Shown: positions 1 to 12,349, numbered from the stretch's first letter. The stretch: DNA of 57,422 nucleotides from Actinomortierella ambigua (GCA_016098155.1 JAAAJB010000173.1:1-57422), one strand, 5' to 3'. Numbers and translations: made by a program. Notes: generated by a model from the sequence alone, not told the origin.

Positions 1-109
1 AGAAGTTCATGCAGCTGGCAGAAGTTCATGCAGCTGGCAGAAGTTCATGCAGCTGGCAGAAGTTCATGCAGCTGGCAGAAGTTCATGCAGCTGACAAAAG
101 TTCATGCAA
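1..109. repeat. 19-bp tandem repeat
   Basis: Five consecutive copies of a 19-base unit (AGAAGTTCATGCAGCTGGC) begin at bases 1, 20, 39, 58 and 77, followed by a partial, decayed sixth copy. The first four copies are identical; the fifth has one change. The array is cut by the window edge, so its full length is unknown. No gene function is evident. Confidence 0.95.
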
Positions 110-1396
110 TGAGAAGAGCCCACTTACAAGACATGCAGCAGAGGCAGCATCGCTGCGAGTGACGAGGGACGGCGGTGCAGAGCGGCACGCGAGGTGGGGG
201 CTGGTGCCCGAGTGGGAGAAAAAAGGGAGAGTAGGTGCGACAGTCTCATGTCTGGATTCAACTGGGTGGGTGAATGGGTGGGTGGATGGATGGGATTGTG
301 AAAGCTGTGAAATGGAGAGTGAATGAGATTGTGGCGAACGAGTGGGTGTGGGCCATGGTCTCTCTTGAGAGCCTTATATACGCCGCAGTGGGGAGAAAGA
401 AATGATTATTGCTGTGTTTGTGGCCGACTCTCAAGCGTACTCTTTCGAGTTTCCTCTCTCGCTCGTTTCTCTCTCCCCCTTTTTTTGGAGGTCTCATTCC
501 CCCCTTTTCGGCTGTTAGTTCGGTTTTCTTTGTTCGTTTTATCGGTTGTCTTTTCCCCTTCTTCTACAGTGTATGATGAACTAACGCTTCCCCCTCTTCG
601 TCTGCCTCTGGACCGGAGGGTTGGGTCGCGCAGCACTCGCACCGGCGACGAGCGCCTGTCCATGGTCGAGACCCATAACATGAGCCTGCCCGCCAACTTG
701 ATGCGGCCAACAGCCTAGGAATTCTTCATACGTCCTGCGCTGCCCTCACTCGGTTGTTCCCAGAAGAGGGTGGTAATGTCATACGCGCTGAGAATGACGT
801 CGCTCTACTAGGAGGTAACTGATGCGATTAGGAAGTTGACCTCTTTCGCACATTTCTTTTTCAGCTATAGGGATAAACAGATGAGAGAGAGAGAGAATGG
901 AAACGTTAGACACTGTCAGGGCCACACAGGACATGACACCTCTGATGGTGCATTATAGCTTACCCTTCGATGCAGTACAATTGTCCCATGCCAGGAATGC
1001 CTCTTTGGCGTGTAAGCACACTTGGATTGACACTGGCCTAGCGAAAGAGCCTGCTGGGTACTTGATAGCTTGGATATCGTTATTGACCCGATATTTGACG
1101 AGAAGATGAAGCCCTTGCAGCTGAGCAATAAAGGCGTTCGCGCAACAGTGTCACGACCCAGGTCAACGCCAGAAACCAAGGCATTCATCAAAGACTGAAT
1201 GAATGAGCCTGAGTTAGTCCTGAGTAGGGGTGTGGGGGTAGCATACTGGCCAAGGGTCTCGTGAACGTAGAGATCCCTAAGCGACTGCACTGATTTGCCG
1301 TTGTCGAGTGTTCGGCGGTAGGGTGTTCCCTTCTTCGCGCTGGAAGGAGGAGGGTCAGGGGGTTTTCGACTAGGTGGGGTGTGGTTCATGGGAAAG
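110..1396. other. Intergenic stretch, one doubtful ORF
   Basis: No recognisable gene. A minus-strand open frame at 916-1389 (157 codons) has a rather protein-like composition but no family I recognise and no clear start context; it may be a relic. A short GA run is at about 883-896. The region does not resemble the duplicated blocks to its right. Confidence 0.4.
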
Positions 1397-1630
1397 AGTT
1401 CATGTTACCGACAACTGCCAAGCCCTGAAAGCTTTACCGCGGTAATCGTCACGTGATAAATGGCGACCCATACAAGCAGCGCCGGTTCTGATTCGAACCG
1501 GTGCCTTGGAAAGTGCACCAGTCAAAACGTAAAATATGCGTTCTGTACGTACAACACCTGGTATACCGTTCACTACTCCGTCTAGGGCTTTACCGTACCG
1601 ACCCAAGGACCTGTCTCGGTAACAAACACT
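1397..1630. mobile_element. Decayed inverted-repeat MITE (relative of 6405-6660)
   Basis: The right end (1617-1630, CGGTAACAAACACT) is identical to the right terminal repeat of the element at 6405-6660. The left end (1397-1410) matches the left terminal repeat with three differences. Internal sequence is alignable along its length (for example the shared CTGAAAGCTTTACCGCG-like stretch and TACCGACCCAA near the right end). It has no coding capacity and no flanking duplication that I can see. It abuts the left edge of duplicated block A. Confidence 0.75.
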
Positions 1631-2893
1631 AGCACTGCCTAGAATCGCCCTCCAGTTCTTAGAAGACGATGATAACCCAGGCATGAACATGGCTGGGTTC
1701 GGCCGTTTTGTTGGCCGTGTACAGGGGTGTCGAGTGCGGTCACACTAATGCTGCAATTTCGGCTCGATTCTTAAATTCTGATTCAGGTTCGCGACCCGCC
1801 CCCCGACGTCGCTCAGTGATTGCACAGGGCCATTTCCTGAGGAGGTGATAAACGTCTCTGCATTCCAATTACCCCTTTTCAATTCTTCAAGGTGCCACTT
1901 AGATGAGAGGAGTCTCTGAGAGGAGAATGTTGTATAACGGCAAAGTGGGCCAAAAGTTTCTGCACCTGACAATAGACCGCAAATCGTTTATCCCAATATA
2001 TCCACTGGTCTACTATGCATCGTATGTTTCCTAGGGACCCAACTCTCAAAAGAATAAAACATGCTATGGCATTGGTGTGCCCTTTACCTTTTTATTCCTC
2101 TGGAAATTGGACACTAGCGGAGAGAGGACTCTTAGGATACCAACTCTGGAGTACCTGGTAGATTTTTAGGGACGAGTCGCAGGGGGGAAGGCATATCAGG
2201 CGTCTCCGAGAGACCGCTGGTACAAGCACTCACTTGCAAATGAGCTGTAATTGGGAGAAAGTGTCGCAGAAGGAGGGGGCTAATATTTCTCGCACGCCTT
2301 GGCTGTGAAAAACCCCCCCCCCCTCTCTGATTGATAATAGTGAGAGATGGAGTAGGTCTATCAGAGCACACGCGGAGCTCGAGGATGCAGAAGGGTACTT
2401 ACTAGTGACTAGCCGTCCCTGTCGACCCTGGTTTCATCCTGGCAGCTGGTGTATAGATTTGTTACAGCCCTAAAAGAATGCGCAGTGAAGAGGGAACAGC
2501 TGCTCTTGATCCAGGGCGAGAGATGTTCACTAGAAGAGACTGTGCTTGTGTCTTCAATGGCGTCGATATGGTACGAGGGAAAGACGATTTGTGTGTAGAA
2601 CGTACAAGCCCTCTCACGAATGATTCGCAGAAAGTGCGAAGCCGAAAACTTCACAGTGGAGTCACGCTGTTGGTCCCCTTGAGTCGAATGTACGCATGCC
2701 ATGTCACGCCTTATGAAATACGCTACCTCGGAGATGAGTGTAATCCGAGACATCGACAAATAGAGAACGAGGATGAGGGATATTATTCTAGGAACAAAAA
2801 AAAAAGGTGACGAGAGGGTGACATATCGACATGTCGAAAAAAAAAACAAAGCTTTCCGCCTTCATGTTTTGTTGATATCTAGAGTAAATGGGA

Positions 2894-5464
2894 CTACCAG
2901 AGCTCGCACTTCTTGGCCGGGTTCATCTTGGCGTTGGGCTTGCACTTGAAAGCACGGGCAAAGTCGGGCGAATTTGCCGCCGCGCCATTGATACGAGCGC
3001 GAGCAGGTGAATGCGGGTCAAGCCTCAGCATGGTGGCCAGGTACTCGGGCGTGCCCTCGACGCACCAGGCCTGGCTGAAATTGATGAAGAACAGCTGCTC
3101 GCGCGTGTACTTCTGAAGACCAGGCAGAAGTTGGTTGTTGTACCGCAGGCCCTTGCGATCCGACGCAAATCGGGTCGACCAAGCCTTGAATGCCATCTTG
3201 AGTCCTCCGTTGTCCGAGATGTTCTCACCCAACGTCGTCGTGCCATTGACATGCAAAGTCTTGCGCTCGGGGCCCACGACGGTGAAATTGTTGTACTGAT
3301 CCACATAGCACTTTGCCTTCTCCTCAAAGCGAGTGGCCGTTGCATTGGTCCACCACTTTGTACATTAAAAAATTTGCATAGTTGTTAAAAATCAGCTCCA
3401 GCTTGCTCAAGTGAAAACATAAAGTGGAAAATAAAGAGTGAACCTGCGTTTTCCTTCTTGCCATCAGGTCCATACAAGCGGCCTCCGTTGTCAAATCCAT
3501 GGGTGATCTCATGACCAACAATGAGACCGAAACCACCAAAGTTGAGGTACTCTGGATTTTGAACAGCAAACATGGGCTTCTGCATAATACCCGCCGGGAA
3601 GAAGATCTGGTTCTGAAATGTCCTGTATAAAGCATTCACCTCCTGTGGGTTTTCATACATACCTCGCCTATTGGTGGGCTTGCCGACCATGGCCAAATCT
3701 TTTGCCTTGCGCCATGCCCTGGCACGCTTCTGGTTGCCGTAAAAGTCGTTCTTCCTCAACTTCAGCTTACGATAGTATGTGGCCAACGACTGCGCAGATG
3801 CCACATCCGGGTCAAAGCGCGAATACGCGACCACCTCGTCGATGGCCTCCAGCTTCTTGATCGCATTCTTGCGTGTGGCCTCGTCCAACCAATCGGCCTT
3901 ACCGAGCTCGATCCGGTACGTGCTTCGCACTGCATCAATGATCTCCCTGCCTTGTCTCTCCACCTCGGGCGAAAATGCAACCGACAGGTAGAACTGACCT
4001 AAGATGGCACCGAGATTCTCGTTGGCCACTTCCGCGCAGTGGTCGACATGCTTAGGCTGCTTGTAGATAGCACCCTCACCACTGACCAGACTCGCGAACT
4101 TGTCCATGGGCACGCGGTACTTGGCAGACAAGCCGCTGTAGTGCACGTTGATCATCTGCCAGGCAAAGTACACTTGCAAGCCCGCATCGGTGGTGTTCTT
4201 CAGGATCCCAGGCAACGCCGCCTGGTAGTTCTGCGAAGCCATGCTGGCCTTGTCGGTCTTGGCGATTGCCTGCAGGAAGCGCGGCCAGTCAATGGCTGGG
4301 TTGATCTCATTCATCTTCTGCGCCGTCATGAGGTTGTTCTCCCCAGGGTCGCCGGTCATGTTGATGTTGGCTACCCTGGACTCGTGATCCACGACATAGT
4401 TGGCCAGCTCCTTCGCATTCTTCAGCGTCCGTGTCGTGTTATTGCCTGGCTTTGAGGATCCAGAGGTACCCAGGAAGAGCGTAAACATGTCCTCGACGTG
4501 CTTGCGATAAATCTTTAGGGCTTCCTTGTTCTCGTAATACATCGTGGCCATGCCTGTCCTTCCTTGGAAGATGTAGAGCTGCTGCAAAGCAGGGTTGAGA
4601 GAATCGTAAGTGACTGTCATGTCGACCAACGGTTCAACACCGTCCTTGCTGAGCTGGATCAGTGCAGACGTGAGGCGGTCTCGGCCAGTCGCCTGCGATG
4701 CTGGCGGCATGTCGACCGGTGTCTTGACGCCGGGCAAGAGTGGCGCCAGCAGACTGTTGCGTACTGGAAGGATCTTTGTGACGAGCTGCTTCAAGTCGTT
4801 CAGCAGAGGACTGCGATCAAGGGCATTGATTCTGGACTCGTCCATGCAGGATGCAAAGTCGAGCTGGACCTTTTCAAGGTTCCTGCGCGCCACATCGTTC
4901 AGAGGGTAACCCTTGGAACCCTTGATTTTCTTAGGATCAGTCGTCAGGATTCGGCGAATGATTTTCTAGAAAATAGAAAGGCCGGCAGAAAGAGGCATGA
5001 GACACAAAATACGAGGAAAGATACGTGCAATACCATCCGGTGGTAGAGCATTCATTTTTGCGACAATAATGTTCTACTTACATCGGTGGCAGTACCCACC
5101 GCGGTCAAACCACCCACTTTATTCTTGTCCTTGGGAACCTTAGTTTTCTTAAAGTAACTGCCGCCTATGTACGAGTCCAGTGATAGTCGTAGAACATCTC
5201 TCTGAGTCACCTTGTGATGAGCATATTGCTGTATGGTCAACAAAGCACAAGTGGTAGATGGTTTGACTTACAAACAAACTCATGGAAGTCCTCGCACGGA
5301 TCAATAGCAGCGTTCATGTTGTTGAGGATGGTCTTGGCCGAGCGGACGCAGTCTTGGGAACGACAAAGACCATTGCCACCAGCATTAGGCAAGCGGCGAT
5401 CTCTCTGAGCAGTTGCTGCCAGGACACCCAGTGAGAACACCAAGAACGGGACTGTCAGCTTCAT
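2894..5464 (-). CDS. Secreted M13-family (neprilysin-like) zinc metallopeptidase, copy 1
   Basis: Predicted 751-aa zinc endopeptidase, probably secreted (N-terminal signal MKLTVPFLVFSLGVLAATA). Exons on the minus strand: 5464-5272, 5164-5082, 4965-3448 and 3355-2894. Seen motifs: HEITH at 577-581 followed by GFDN, the third zinc ligand in ENISD (E642), and the family C-terminal CxxW (CELW) at the very end; length and the 61-residue spacing to E642 fit family M13. The substrate-binding NAY motif of neprilysin reads NALY here (residue 536 on). The donor of the third intron appears to be GC (GAAAAC|GCAGGT) where copy 2 has GT; the alternative GT four bases on would break the frame. It should cleave peptides outside the cell, for nutrition or host interaction (inference). 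Confidence 0.9.
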
Positions 5465-5540
5465 AATAAGAGGTAAAAAGAAGGTAGAGTGGAGAAAGGG
5501 ATAGGAGTGGATATTGAGAACTGTTGCAAAACTTTCTAGG

Positions 5541-5548
5541 TTATATAA
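5541..5548 (-). promoter_or_regulatory. TATA-like box of M13 copy 1
   Basis: TTATATAA lies about 77 bases upstream of the minus-strand start codon at 5464; a related TATATA is at the same relative place upstream of copy 2. Position and conservation are the only evidence. Confidence 0.5.
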
Positions 5549-6404
5549 GCTATATTTTCCTGTCGGAGTATCAGCTTAGTCTCCCTGGCGAGTTGGGCTA
5601 AGTAAGATGAATGGAGAAGTTGAGACGAACGTATGGAAACTGTTCTGCGAGGATACCTATTGAAGTATAAAAGCGACCTTGTAGGTCTACATGTATTTTT
5701 GTGTTACATGCACTCTTGTAGTTCGGTCATAAAATGAAACCGTACCTTTCATAGTTTGACTTCGAACTTATTGTCCTTTGCACGCATTTCATCTTATTTG
5801 GAGCAAGTACATCGCTTTGGGAGGAATGTCTCCCATGTTATCTAGCCCTAATAGGCAAAAATTAATCCAACCTCGAGTAGTAAAAAAGATGAAAACGACA
5901 CAGTACGTACTGTGTGAAAATTGAACCTCAACTACGCCGCTTCATTTCATTGAAGTCCACCATGACACCAACGTTGTATTTCAAAATAGCCGTTGTATCT
6001 TCCTCCCATAGTCGTAGATCTTGGGGCGCTGGGTGAGCATAGGATCCTCTGGCTGAGCACTCCACCGTATTGACTCGTGTGCTCACACAACAATGCAATT
6101 GCAGTTGCTCAGTTCAGGTGGACTGTTCAACGGTTATATCAATGGGAAATCAGCCAGTAGAGTACTGCTGCTGTACTGTACGTGGAATAGTAATCTTCTC
6201 ACTCATCTGGAAACAATGAGAGCAAGCACTGGAGATAACGGGGTCGCTACCAGAGTCACATCCTCTTAGCAAGTTCACTTGATCCCCTTCTCTGCCTTGT
6301 GCTAGCCAGAGAAGCGAGGTGGAGATTGAGACAGAGAGCGAGGGAAAAGAGTGGCACAGGAGGAGGGGAGAGAGGACGGACGAGAGGCGATTCCTCCTCA
6401 GTCC

Positions 6405-6660
6405 AGTGTTTGTTACCGTCAACTCCAAGAACTTGGCGGTCACGGTATACCGTCGAGCCTTGAAAGCTTTACCGCGTCATCATGTGATATGTAGCGATTC
6501 ATACAAATTGCGCCTGTTCTGATTCGATCCGAACAATTGAAGGTGCCTTAGGAAATGGCATAAAATATTTGTACGTAGAATAACGCTTTGTACGTAAAAC
6601 ACTTATTACTGGCGCTCCATCGAGGTACCGACCCAAAGGCCTGACTCGGTAACAAACACT
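6405..6660. mobile_element. 256-bp MITE with perfect 14-bp terminal inverted repeats
   Basis: Left end AGTGTTTGTTACCG (6405-6418) and right end CGGTAACAAACACT (6647-6660) are perfect reverse complements. Flanks are CTCAGTCC (6397-6404) and CTGAGTCC (6661-6668), an 8-bp target duplication with one difference, which suits the hAT superfamily. It has no coding capacity. Copy C of the duplication is continuous through the corresponding region near 12,345 without this element, so the insertion is visible by comparison. The superfamily call rests on duplication length and is tentative. Confidence 0.85.
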
Positions 6661-7026
6661 CTGAGTCCTCACTCTTATATCCAGCTGAGAGCATGGCGAA
6701 AAACCATTTCATCCTCATCACCAAACTACTGGCTTTTTTTTTTTTTTTTGGAAGGAAAGAGGTTTATTGGGTGGTTTATTTGCCCTATGCGAGGCTGAGA
6801 AGACGCTCAGAATGGGCCTTCATGATTCCAAAGGTCGTGGGAGAGCAGAGGACGACCTGCTGAAAGAAAATGGGTCGAATGATCTGGCGATACCTGCCAT
6901 GCCTCACGCGATGAGCTGATGGGGAGGGAGTCTCAGACTCGTGTCCACTCGACTTTGGTCTGTAATGTCATAGGAGGGTGAGCCAGGCTTATTTCTCGGG
7001 AGTACGTATTGCTCTAAAGAATTCTA

Positions 7027-7330
7027 TGGTGTTCAATCCTCAATGGCTAATGGCAAAGTACCCCAGAAATACTCATACTCCTGCAGGCGAGATGACGCCT
7101 TAACAGGCGCTCACTTGTGGGCTGTCTCTTGGTGAACCGACTGTGGTATGTACCAATTGTTTCTGCCGCAACTGTGGCAGGTCGTTCTGGGTCGGGACTG
7201 TGCTGATGGAGGGTTCTGTGCCTATCCCGAGGACCCTGTCCATGTTGTCCAGCATCTCGAGTGGTATGACATGGACTGGCTGGATCATGGTGCGGAGAGT
7301 CCTTTAACAGGTTTTGCGTCACTTTAGAGA
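7027..7330 (+). pseudogene. F-box protein N-terminal relic (copy B)
   Basis: Collinear with the better preserved relic at 12690-12900. Here the reading frame is interrupted, with a stop after about 25 codons and frame changes. The recognisable pieces are a Pro-Glu-Ile-Leu-like start, a Leu-rich stretch ending in CLLVNRLWY-like sequence in copy C, and a downstream LPQLWQV-like segment. This is the layout of the F-box helix region. No LRR domain follows. Assignment depends on the copy C reading. Confidence 0.4.
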
Positions 7331-8888
7331 TTAGCAATGTTGTCGTTTAGCGCAAAAATAGAGAGGGGAAGTACAGCGAACAACAGAATTGCTTCATTGC
7401 TACCACATCTCGTAAACTAAATAAGGAGGGAAATCCTGACTCTCTAATAGGCACTTTGACTTTGCAGACTATTCGATCTGCACAGTGCCATTATTGAAAC
7501 ATCTCCTGCAGTAGCGTGGACCAAGACTGCTTGGCAGACCTCCTTAGGCGATTGAAGTGTGATGGCGATACCGGCGCGGCAAGAGAGGCAACTGACGCTC
7601 CAACGAATGTCTGTCGCCTTTGAAAACTACCCATCGACCTCGACGGTATCACGTATGTTTGCTCCCTTGACACTGCCAGAATCGCCTTCCGGCTCTTACA
7701 AGACGACGACGGCCCAGAAACGTTCATAGCTGGGTTCAGCCGTTCGTTGCCAAATCCAGAGGTGTCGAGTGCAGTCACACTCGGATCGCAATATCAGCAT
7801 AATCCCGCCTCAGATTCTTAAATTCTGGAGGGATTTGCGGTCCAACCGCTGACATCGCCCAGACTGGGCCATTTCCTGGAGGTGACAAACTTTTCTGCAT
7901 TCCAATTGTCCCTTTCTAATCTTCAGACAAAGTGTCACTAAGAAGAGAAAAGTGTCACTAAGAAGAGAGGAAACAGGATGTTGTGCAACTACAAAGCGGA
8001 TCAAAATTGTTGCAATCAAAACAGACCTCAGATCATATATTCGGGTATATCCACTGGTTGACTATGCATCGTGTTTTTCTTTAGGACCCAACTGTCAAAT
8101 AATAAAATATGATACAACAGTGATGTGCTCTTTTCCCTTTCTATTTCAAGATAATTGGAGGCTAGAGGAGAAAAGACTCTCAGGATATCAACTCTGGCGT
8201 ACCTGGTAGATTTTTGAGGGACGGGTCGCAGGGGGGGGGGCATCCCAGGCGTCTCCGAGAGACCGCTGGTATAAGCACTCACTTATGAATGAGTTGTGAT
8301 TGGGAGGAAGTTCGAAGATGAGGTTAATATTTCTCGCACGCCATGGCTGTGAAAAAAATCTCTTTGATTGATAATAGTGGGAGGGGAGTATGTCTATCAC
8401 AGCCCACGCGGAGCTCGAGGATGCATCAGCGCAGCGACGGAGGGGTACTTACTAGTGACTAACCGTTTCTGTCGACTCTGGTTTCATCTTGGTAGCTGGC
8501 GTATTGATTTGTTACAGCCCTAAAAGAATGCGCAGTGAAGATGGAACAGCTGCTCTTGATCCAGGGTGGGAGATGTTCACTAGCAGAGACTGCGCTTGTG
8601 TCTTCAATGGCGTCGGTATGGTATGAGGGAATGTCGCTTTGCGTATAGTACGTACATGCCCTCTGACGATTGATTCACAGAAAGTACAAAGCTGAAAACC
8701 TCACAGTGGAGTCAAGCGGTTGGCCGCTGTGAGTCGCATGTGCGCATGTCATGTCACGCCTTATAGAATACACTCTCTCGGAGCGCGACTGAAAAAAAAA
8801 GCTGCGACGAGAGGGGGACATATCGACATGTCGAAAAAAAACGAAACCTTCCGCCTTCATGTTTTGTTGATATTTAGAGTATATAAGA

Positions 8889-11463
8889 CTACCAGATTTC
8901 ACACTTCTTGGCCGGGTTCATCTTGGCGTTGCGCTTGCACTTGAAAGCACGGGCAAAGTCGGGCGAATTTGCTGCCGCGCCATTGACACGAGCGCGAGCA
9001 GGTGAGTGCTCGTCAAGCCTCAACATGTTGGACAGGTATTTGGGCGTGTCCTCGACGCACAAGGTCTGGCTGAGATTAATGAAGAACAGCTGCTCGCGCG
9101 AGTACTTCTGAAGACCCGGCAGAAGTTTGTTGTTGTACCGCAGGCCCTTGGGATCTGATGCAAATCGGGTCGACCAGGCCTTGAATGCCATCTTGAGTCC
9201 TCCGTTGTCCGAGATGTTCTCACCCAGCGTCAACGTACCATTGACATGCAGACTCTTGCGCTCGGGGCCTACGATGGTGAACTTGTTGTACTGGTCCACA
9301 TAGCACTTTGCCTTCTCCTCAAAGCGAGTGGCCGTTGCATTGGTCCACCACTATTAACATCAATTTTTTTTTGCATAGTTGTTAGTAGCCAATCCCAATT
9401 TGCTCAAGTGGAAACATAAAGGTGGCAAATAAAGAATGGATCTTACGTTTTCAATCTTGCCATCAGGTCCAAAAAAGCGGCCGTTGTTGTCAAATCCATG
9501 GGTGATCTCATGACCAACGATGTGACCCAAACCACCAAAGTTGAGGTACTCTGGGTTATGAGCAGCAAACATGGGCTTCTGCATAATACCTGCCGGGAAG
9601 AAGATCTGGTTCGGATAAAACAAGTTTAAAGCATTCACCTCCTGTGGGTCGTCCTCCATACCTCGCCTATTGGTGGGCTTGCCGGCCTTGGCCAACTTTT
9701 TTGCCTTGCGCCACGCCCTGGCACGCTTCTGGTTGCCATAAAAGTCGTTCTTCCTCATCTTCAGCGTACGGTAGTATGTAGCCAACGACTGTGCAGACGC
9801 CACATTCGGGTCGAAACGTGAGTACGCGACCACCTCGTCGATGGCCTCCAGCTTCTTGATCGCATTCTTGCGTGTGGCCTCGTCCAGCCAGTCGGCCTTA
9901 CCGAGCTCGATCCGGTACGTGCTCTGCACTGCATCAATGATCTCCCTGCCTTTCTTCTCCATCTCAGGCGAAAACGCAACCGACAGGTAGAACTGACCTA
10001 AGATGGCACCGAGATTCCTGTTGGCCACTCCCACGCAGTGGTCGACATGCTTAGGCTGCTTGTAGATACCAACCTCACCACGGGCCAGACTCGCGAACTT
10101 GTCCATGGGCACGCGGTACTTGGCAGACAAGCCGCTGTAGTGCACGTTGATTATATGCCAGGCAAAGTACACTTGCAAGCCCGCATCGGTGGTGTTTTTC
10201 AGGATCTCAGGCAACGCCTTCTGGTAGTTCTGCGAGGCCATGCTGGCCTTGTCGGTCTTGGCGGTTGCCTGCAGGAAGCGCGGCCAGTCAATGGCTGGGT
10301 TGATCTCATTCATCTTCTGCGCCGTCATGAGGTTGTTCTCCCCGGGGTCGCCGGTCATGTTGATTTTGGCTACCCTGGACTCGTGATCCACGACATAGTT
10401 GGCCAGCTGCTTCGCATTCTTCAGCGTCCGTGTCCTCTTCTTGCCTGGCTTTGAAGATCCGGAGGTACCCAGGAAGAGCGTAAACATGTCCTTAACATGC
10501 TTGCGATAAGTCTTTAGAGCTTTTTTGTCCTCGTAATACCGCCTGGCTATGCCTGTCCTTCCTTGGAAGATGTAGAGCTGCTGCAAAGCAGGGTTGGTAG
10601 ACTTGTAAGTGACTGTCATGTCGACTAACGGTTCAACACCATCCTTGATGAGCTGGATCAGCGCAGACGTGAGGCGGTCTCGGTCAGTCGCCTGCGACGC
10701 TGGCGGCGTCTCGACCGGTGTCTTGATGCCGGGCAAGAGTGGCGCCAACAGACTGTTGCGGACTGGGAAGGTCTTCGTGATGAGCTGCTTCAAGTCGTTC
10801 AGCAGAGGTCTGCGACCGATGGCATTGATTCTGGACTCGTCCATGCAGGATGCAAAGTCGAGCTGGGCCTTTTCCAGGTTCTTGCGCGACACATCGTTCA
10901 GAGGGTAACCCTTGGAACCCTTGATCTTCTTAGGATCCGTCGTCAGGATTCGATGAATAATTTTCTAGAAAAAGAAGGGTTGGCAGAAAGAAGCATGAGA
11001 ACACAAAATAGCAGAGAAGATACTTACGCTACCATCCGGTGGAATAGCATTCATGCTTGCGACAATAAGGTGCTACTTACATTGGTGGTAATCTCCACCG
11101 CGGACAAACCACCCACTTTATTCTTGCCCTTGGGAACCTTAGTTCTCTTGAAGTAACTGCCGCCTATATGCAAGCCCAGTGATATTCACAGGACATCTCT
11201 TTGAGTCACCTTTTCATGAACACAGAGCAGCATGGGCAGAAAAGCACAAGTGGTAGAGGGTATATCTTACAAGCAAACTCATGGAAGTCCTTGCACGGAT
11301 CAATAGCAGTATTCATATTCTGGATGATGGCCTTGGCGGAGCTCACGCAGTCTTGGGAACGACATAGACCATTGCCGCCGGCATTAGGCAAGGGGCGATC
11401 TCTCTGAGTAGATGCTGCCAGGACACCCAGCGAAAGCACCAAGAACGGGGCTGTCAGCTTCAT
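8889..11463 (-). CDS. Secreted M13-family (neprilysin-like) zinc metallopeptidase, copy 2
   Basis: Tandem paralogue of the gene at 2894-5464, same 751-aa length and same four exon sizes: 11463-11271, 11163-11081, 10964-9447 and 9350-8889. Signal peptide MKLTAPFLVLSLGVLAAS, zinc site HEITHGFD with the third ligand in ENISD, and C-terminal CEIW are all intact. All three introns are GT-AG; the third donor is GTAAGA. Most of the protein is near-identical to copy 1, but the residues after NAL read NLFYP instead of YRTFQ, at the position of the neprilysin substrate-binding NAY motif. Both copies look functional, so the pair may have split specificity (inference). Confidence 0.92.
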
Positions 11464-11540
11464 AATGAGAAGCGCAAAGAAGGATGTATGGAGAAAGGGG
11501 TAGGAGTGGATATTGAGAACTGTATCAAAACTTACTAGAT

Positions 11541-11546
11541 TATATA
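11541..11546 (-). promoter_or_regulatory. TATA-like box of M13 copy 2
   Basis: TATATA about 78 bases upstream of the minus-strand start codon at 11463, equivalent to the box of copy 1. Confidence 0.45.
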
Positions 11547-12349
11547 GGCTTTTTTTCTTGTCGGAGTGTCAGCGCAGTCTCCCCTGGCGAGTTGCGCCAA
11601 GTAACACGAATAGCGCAGTTGAGATGAACGTGGGGAAACCGTTCTGCGAGGATACCTAGTGAAGTACGAAATTGGCCTTGTAGATGCCTGCGTGGCACGT
11701 TTCTGTAATTTCTTAGCTTACCTATTTTTTTTTGTTTCACATAGCTTCGAGCAACTCGGTCATTCAGTGAAAGCGCAACTCGGTCAAAAATTGAAACCGT
11801 ACCTTACATAGTTGGACTATGAACCTTCCCTTCCAGCCTTCCAGTACGTACTTTGTGAAAACAGAACCTCGGTCATCCCGCCTCATTTCACTGAAATCCA
11901 CCCATATGACACCAATGATGTATTATTTCAAAGTAGCTATTGTATCTTCCTTCCATAGTCGTAGACCATGGGGCGCTGGGTGAGCATAGGATCCTCTGGC
12001 TGAGTACTCCACGGGATTCACTCGTGTGCTCGAACAACTATGCAATTGCAATTGCCCAGCCCAGGTACACTGTGCAACGGTCATTCGATGGGGAAGCAGC
12101 CGGTAGATACTGCCGCCGTACTGTACATAGACTAGTAATCTTCTCATTCATGAGAGCAAGCACTGGAGATAACCGGGTCGCTACTAGAGCTACATCCTCT
12201 TAGCAAGCTCACTTACTCCCTTTCCCTGCCTTGTGCTAACCAGAGAAGCGAGGGGAGATGGAGACAGAGAGCGAGGGAAAAGAGTGATACAAGAGAAGGA
12301 GAGAGAGGACGGACGAGAGGCGATGCTCTCTCTTTTTTTGCCCTATATT

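Larger units (their letters stand above)
1631..6404. repeat. Segmental duplication, copy A
   Basis: From 1631 the sequence aligns with copy B from about 7668 and with copy C from about 13376. Shared blocks include the stretch ending ACCTGGTAGATTTTT (about 2150, 8203, 13855), the whole M13 gene, its promoter and the intergenic DNA to about 6390 (matching about 11464-12330). The offset between copies A and B is close to 6.0 kb (5,995 bp at the gene end, 5,999 bp at the start codon). Copy A lacks the approximately 1 kb F-box-relic section found in B and C. Bases 1631-2893 and 5465-6404 hold no other gene. Confidence 0.85.
6661..12340. repeat. Segmental duplication, copy B
   Basis: Middle unit of the tandem array. 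It carries an F-box relic (about 7027-7330), flanking DNA matching copy A (7668-8888), the second M13 gene and promoter/intergenic DNA to about 12,340. The part 6669-7670 matches copy C (about 12,360-13,375) but is absent from copy A. A T-run of about 17 bases is at 6733-6749. Stretches 7331-8888 and 11464-12340 contain no other gene that I can support. Confidence 0.85.

Noticed and set aside
1474..1500. GGTTCGAATC-like B-box on the minus strand, suggesting a tRNA or SINE
   Set aside because: It lies inside the decayed MITE, no A-box or cloverleaf could be built around it, and the sister MITE does not keep it.
2409..2849. 146-codon minus-strand frame downstream of M13 copy 1
   Set aside because: The matching region of copy B (8,470-8,870) does not keep the frame, and the text has no protein family features.
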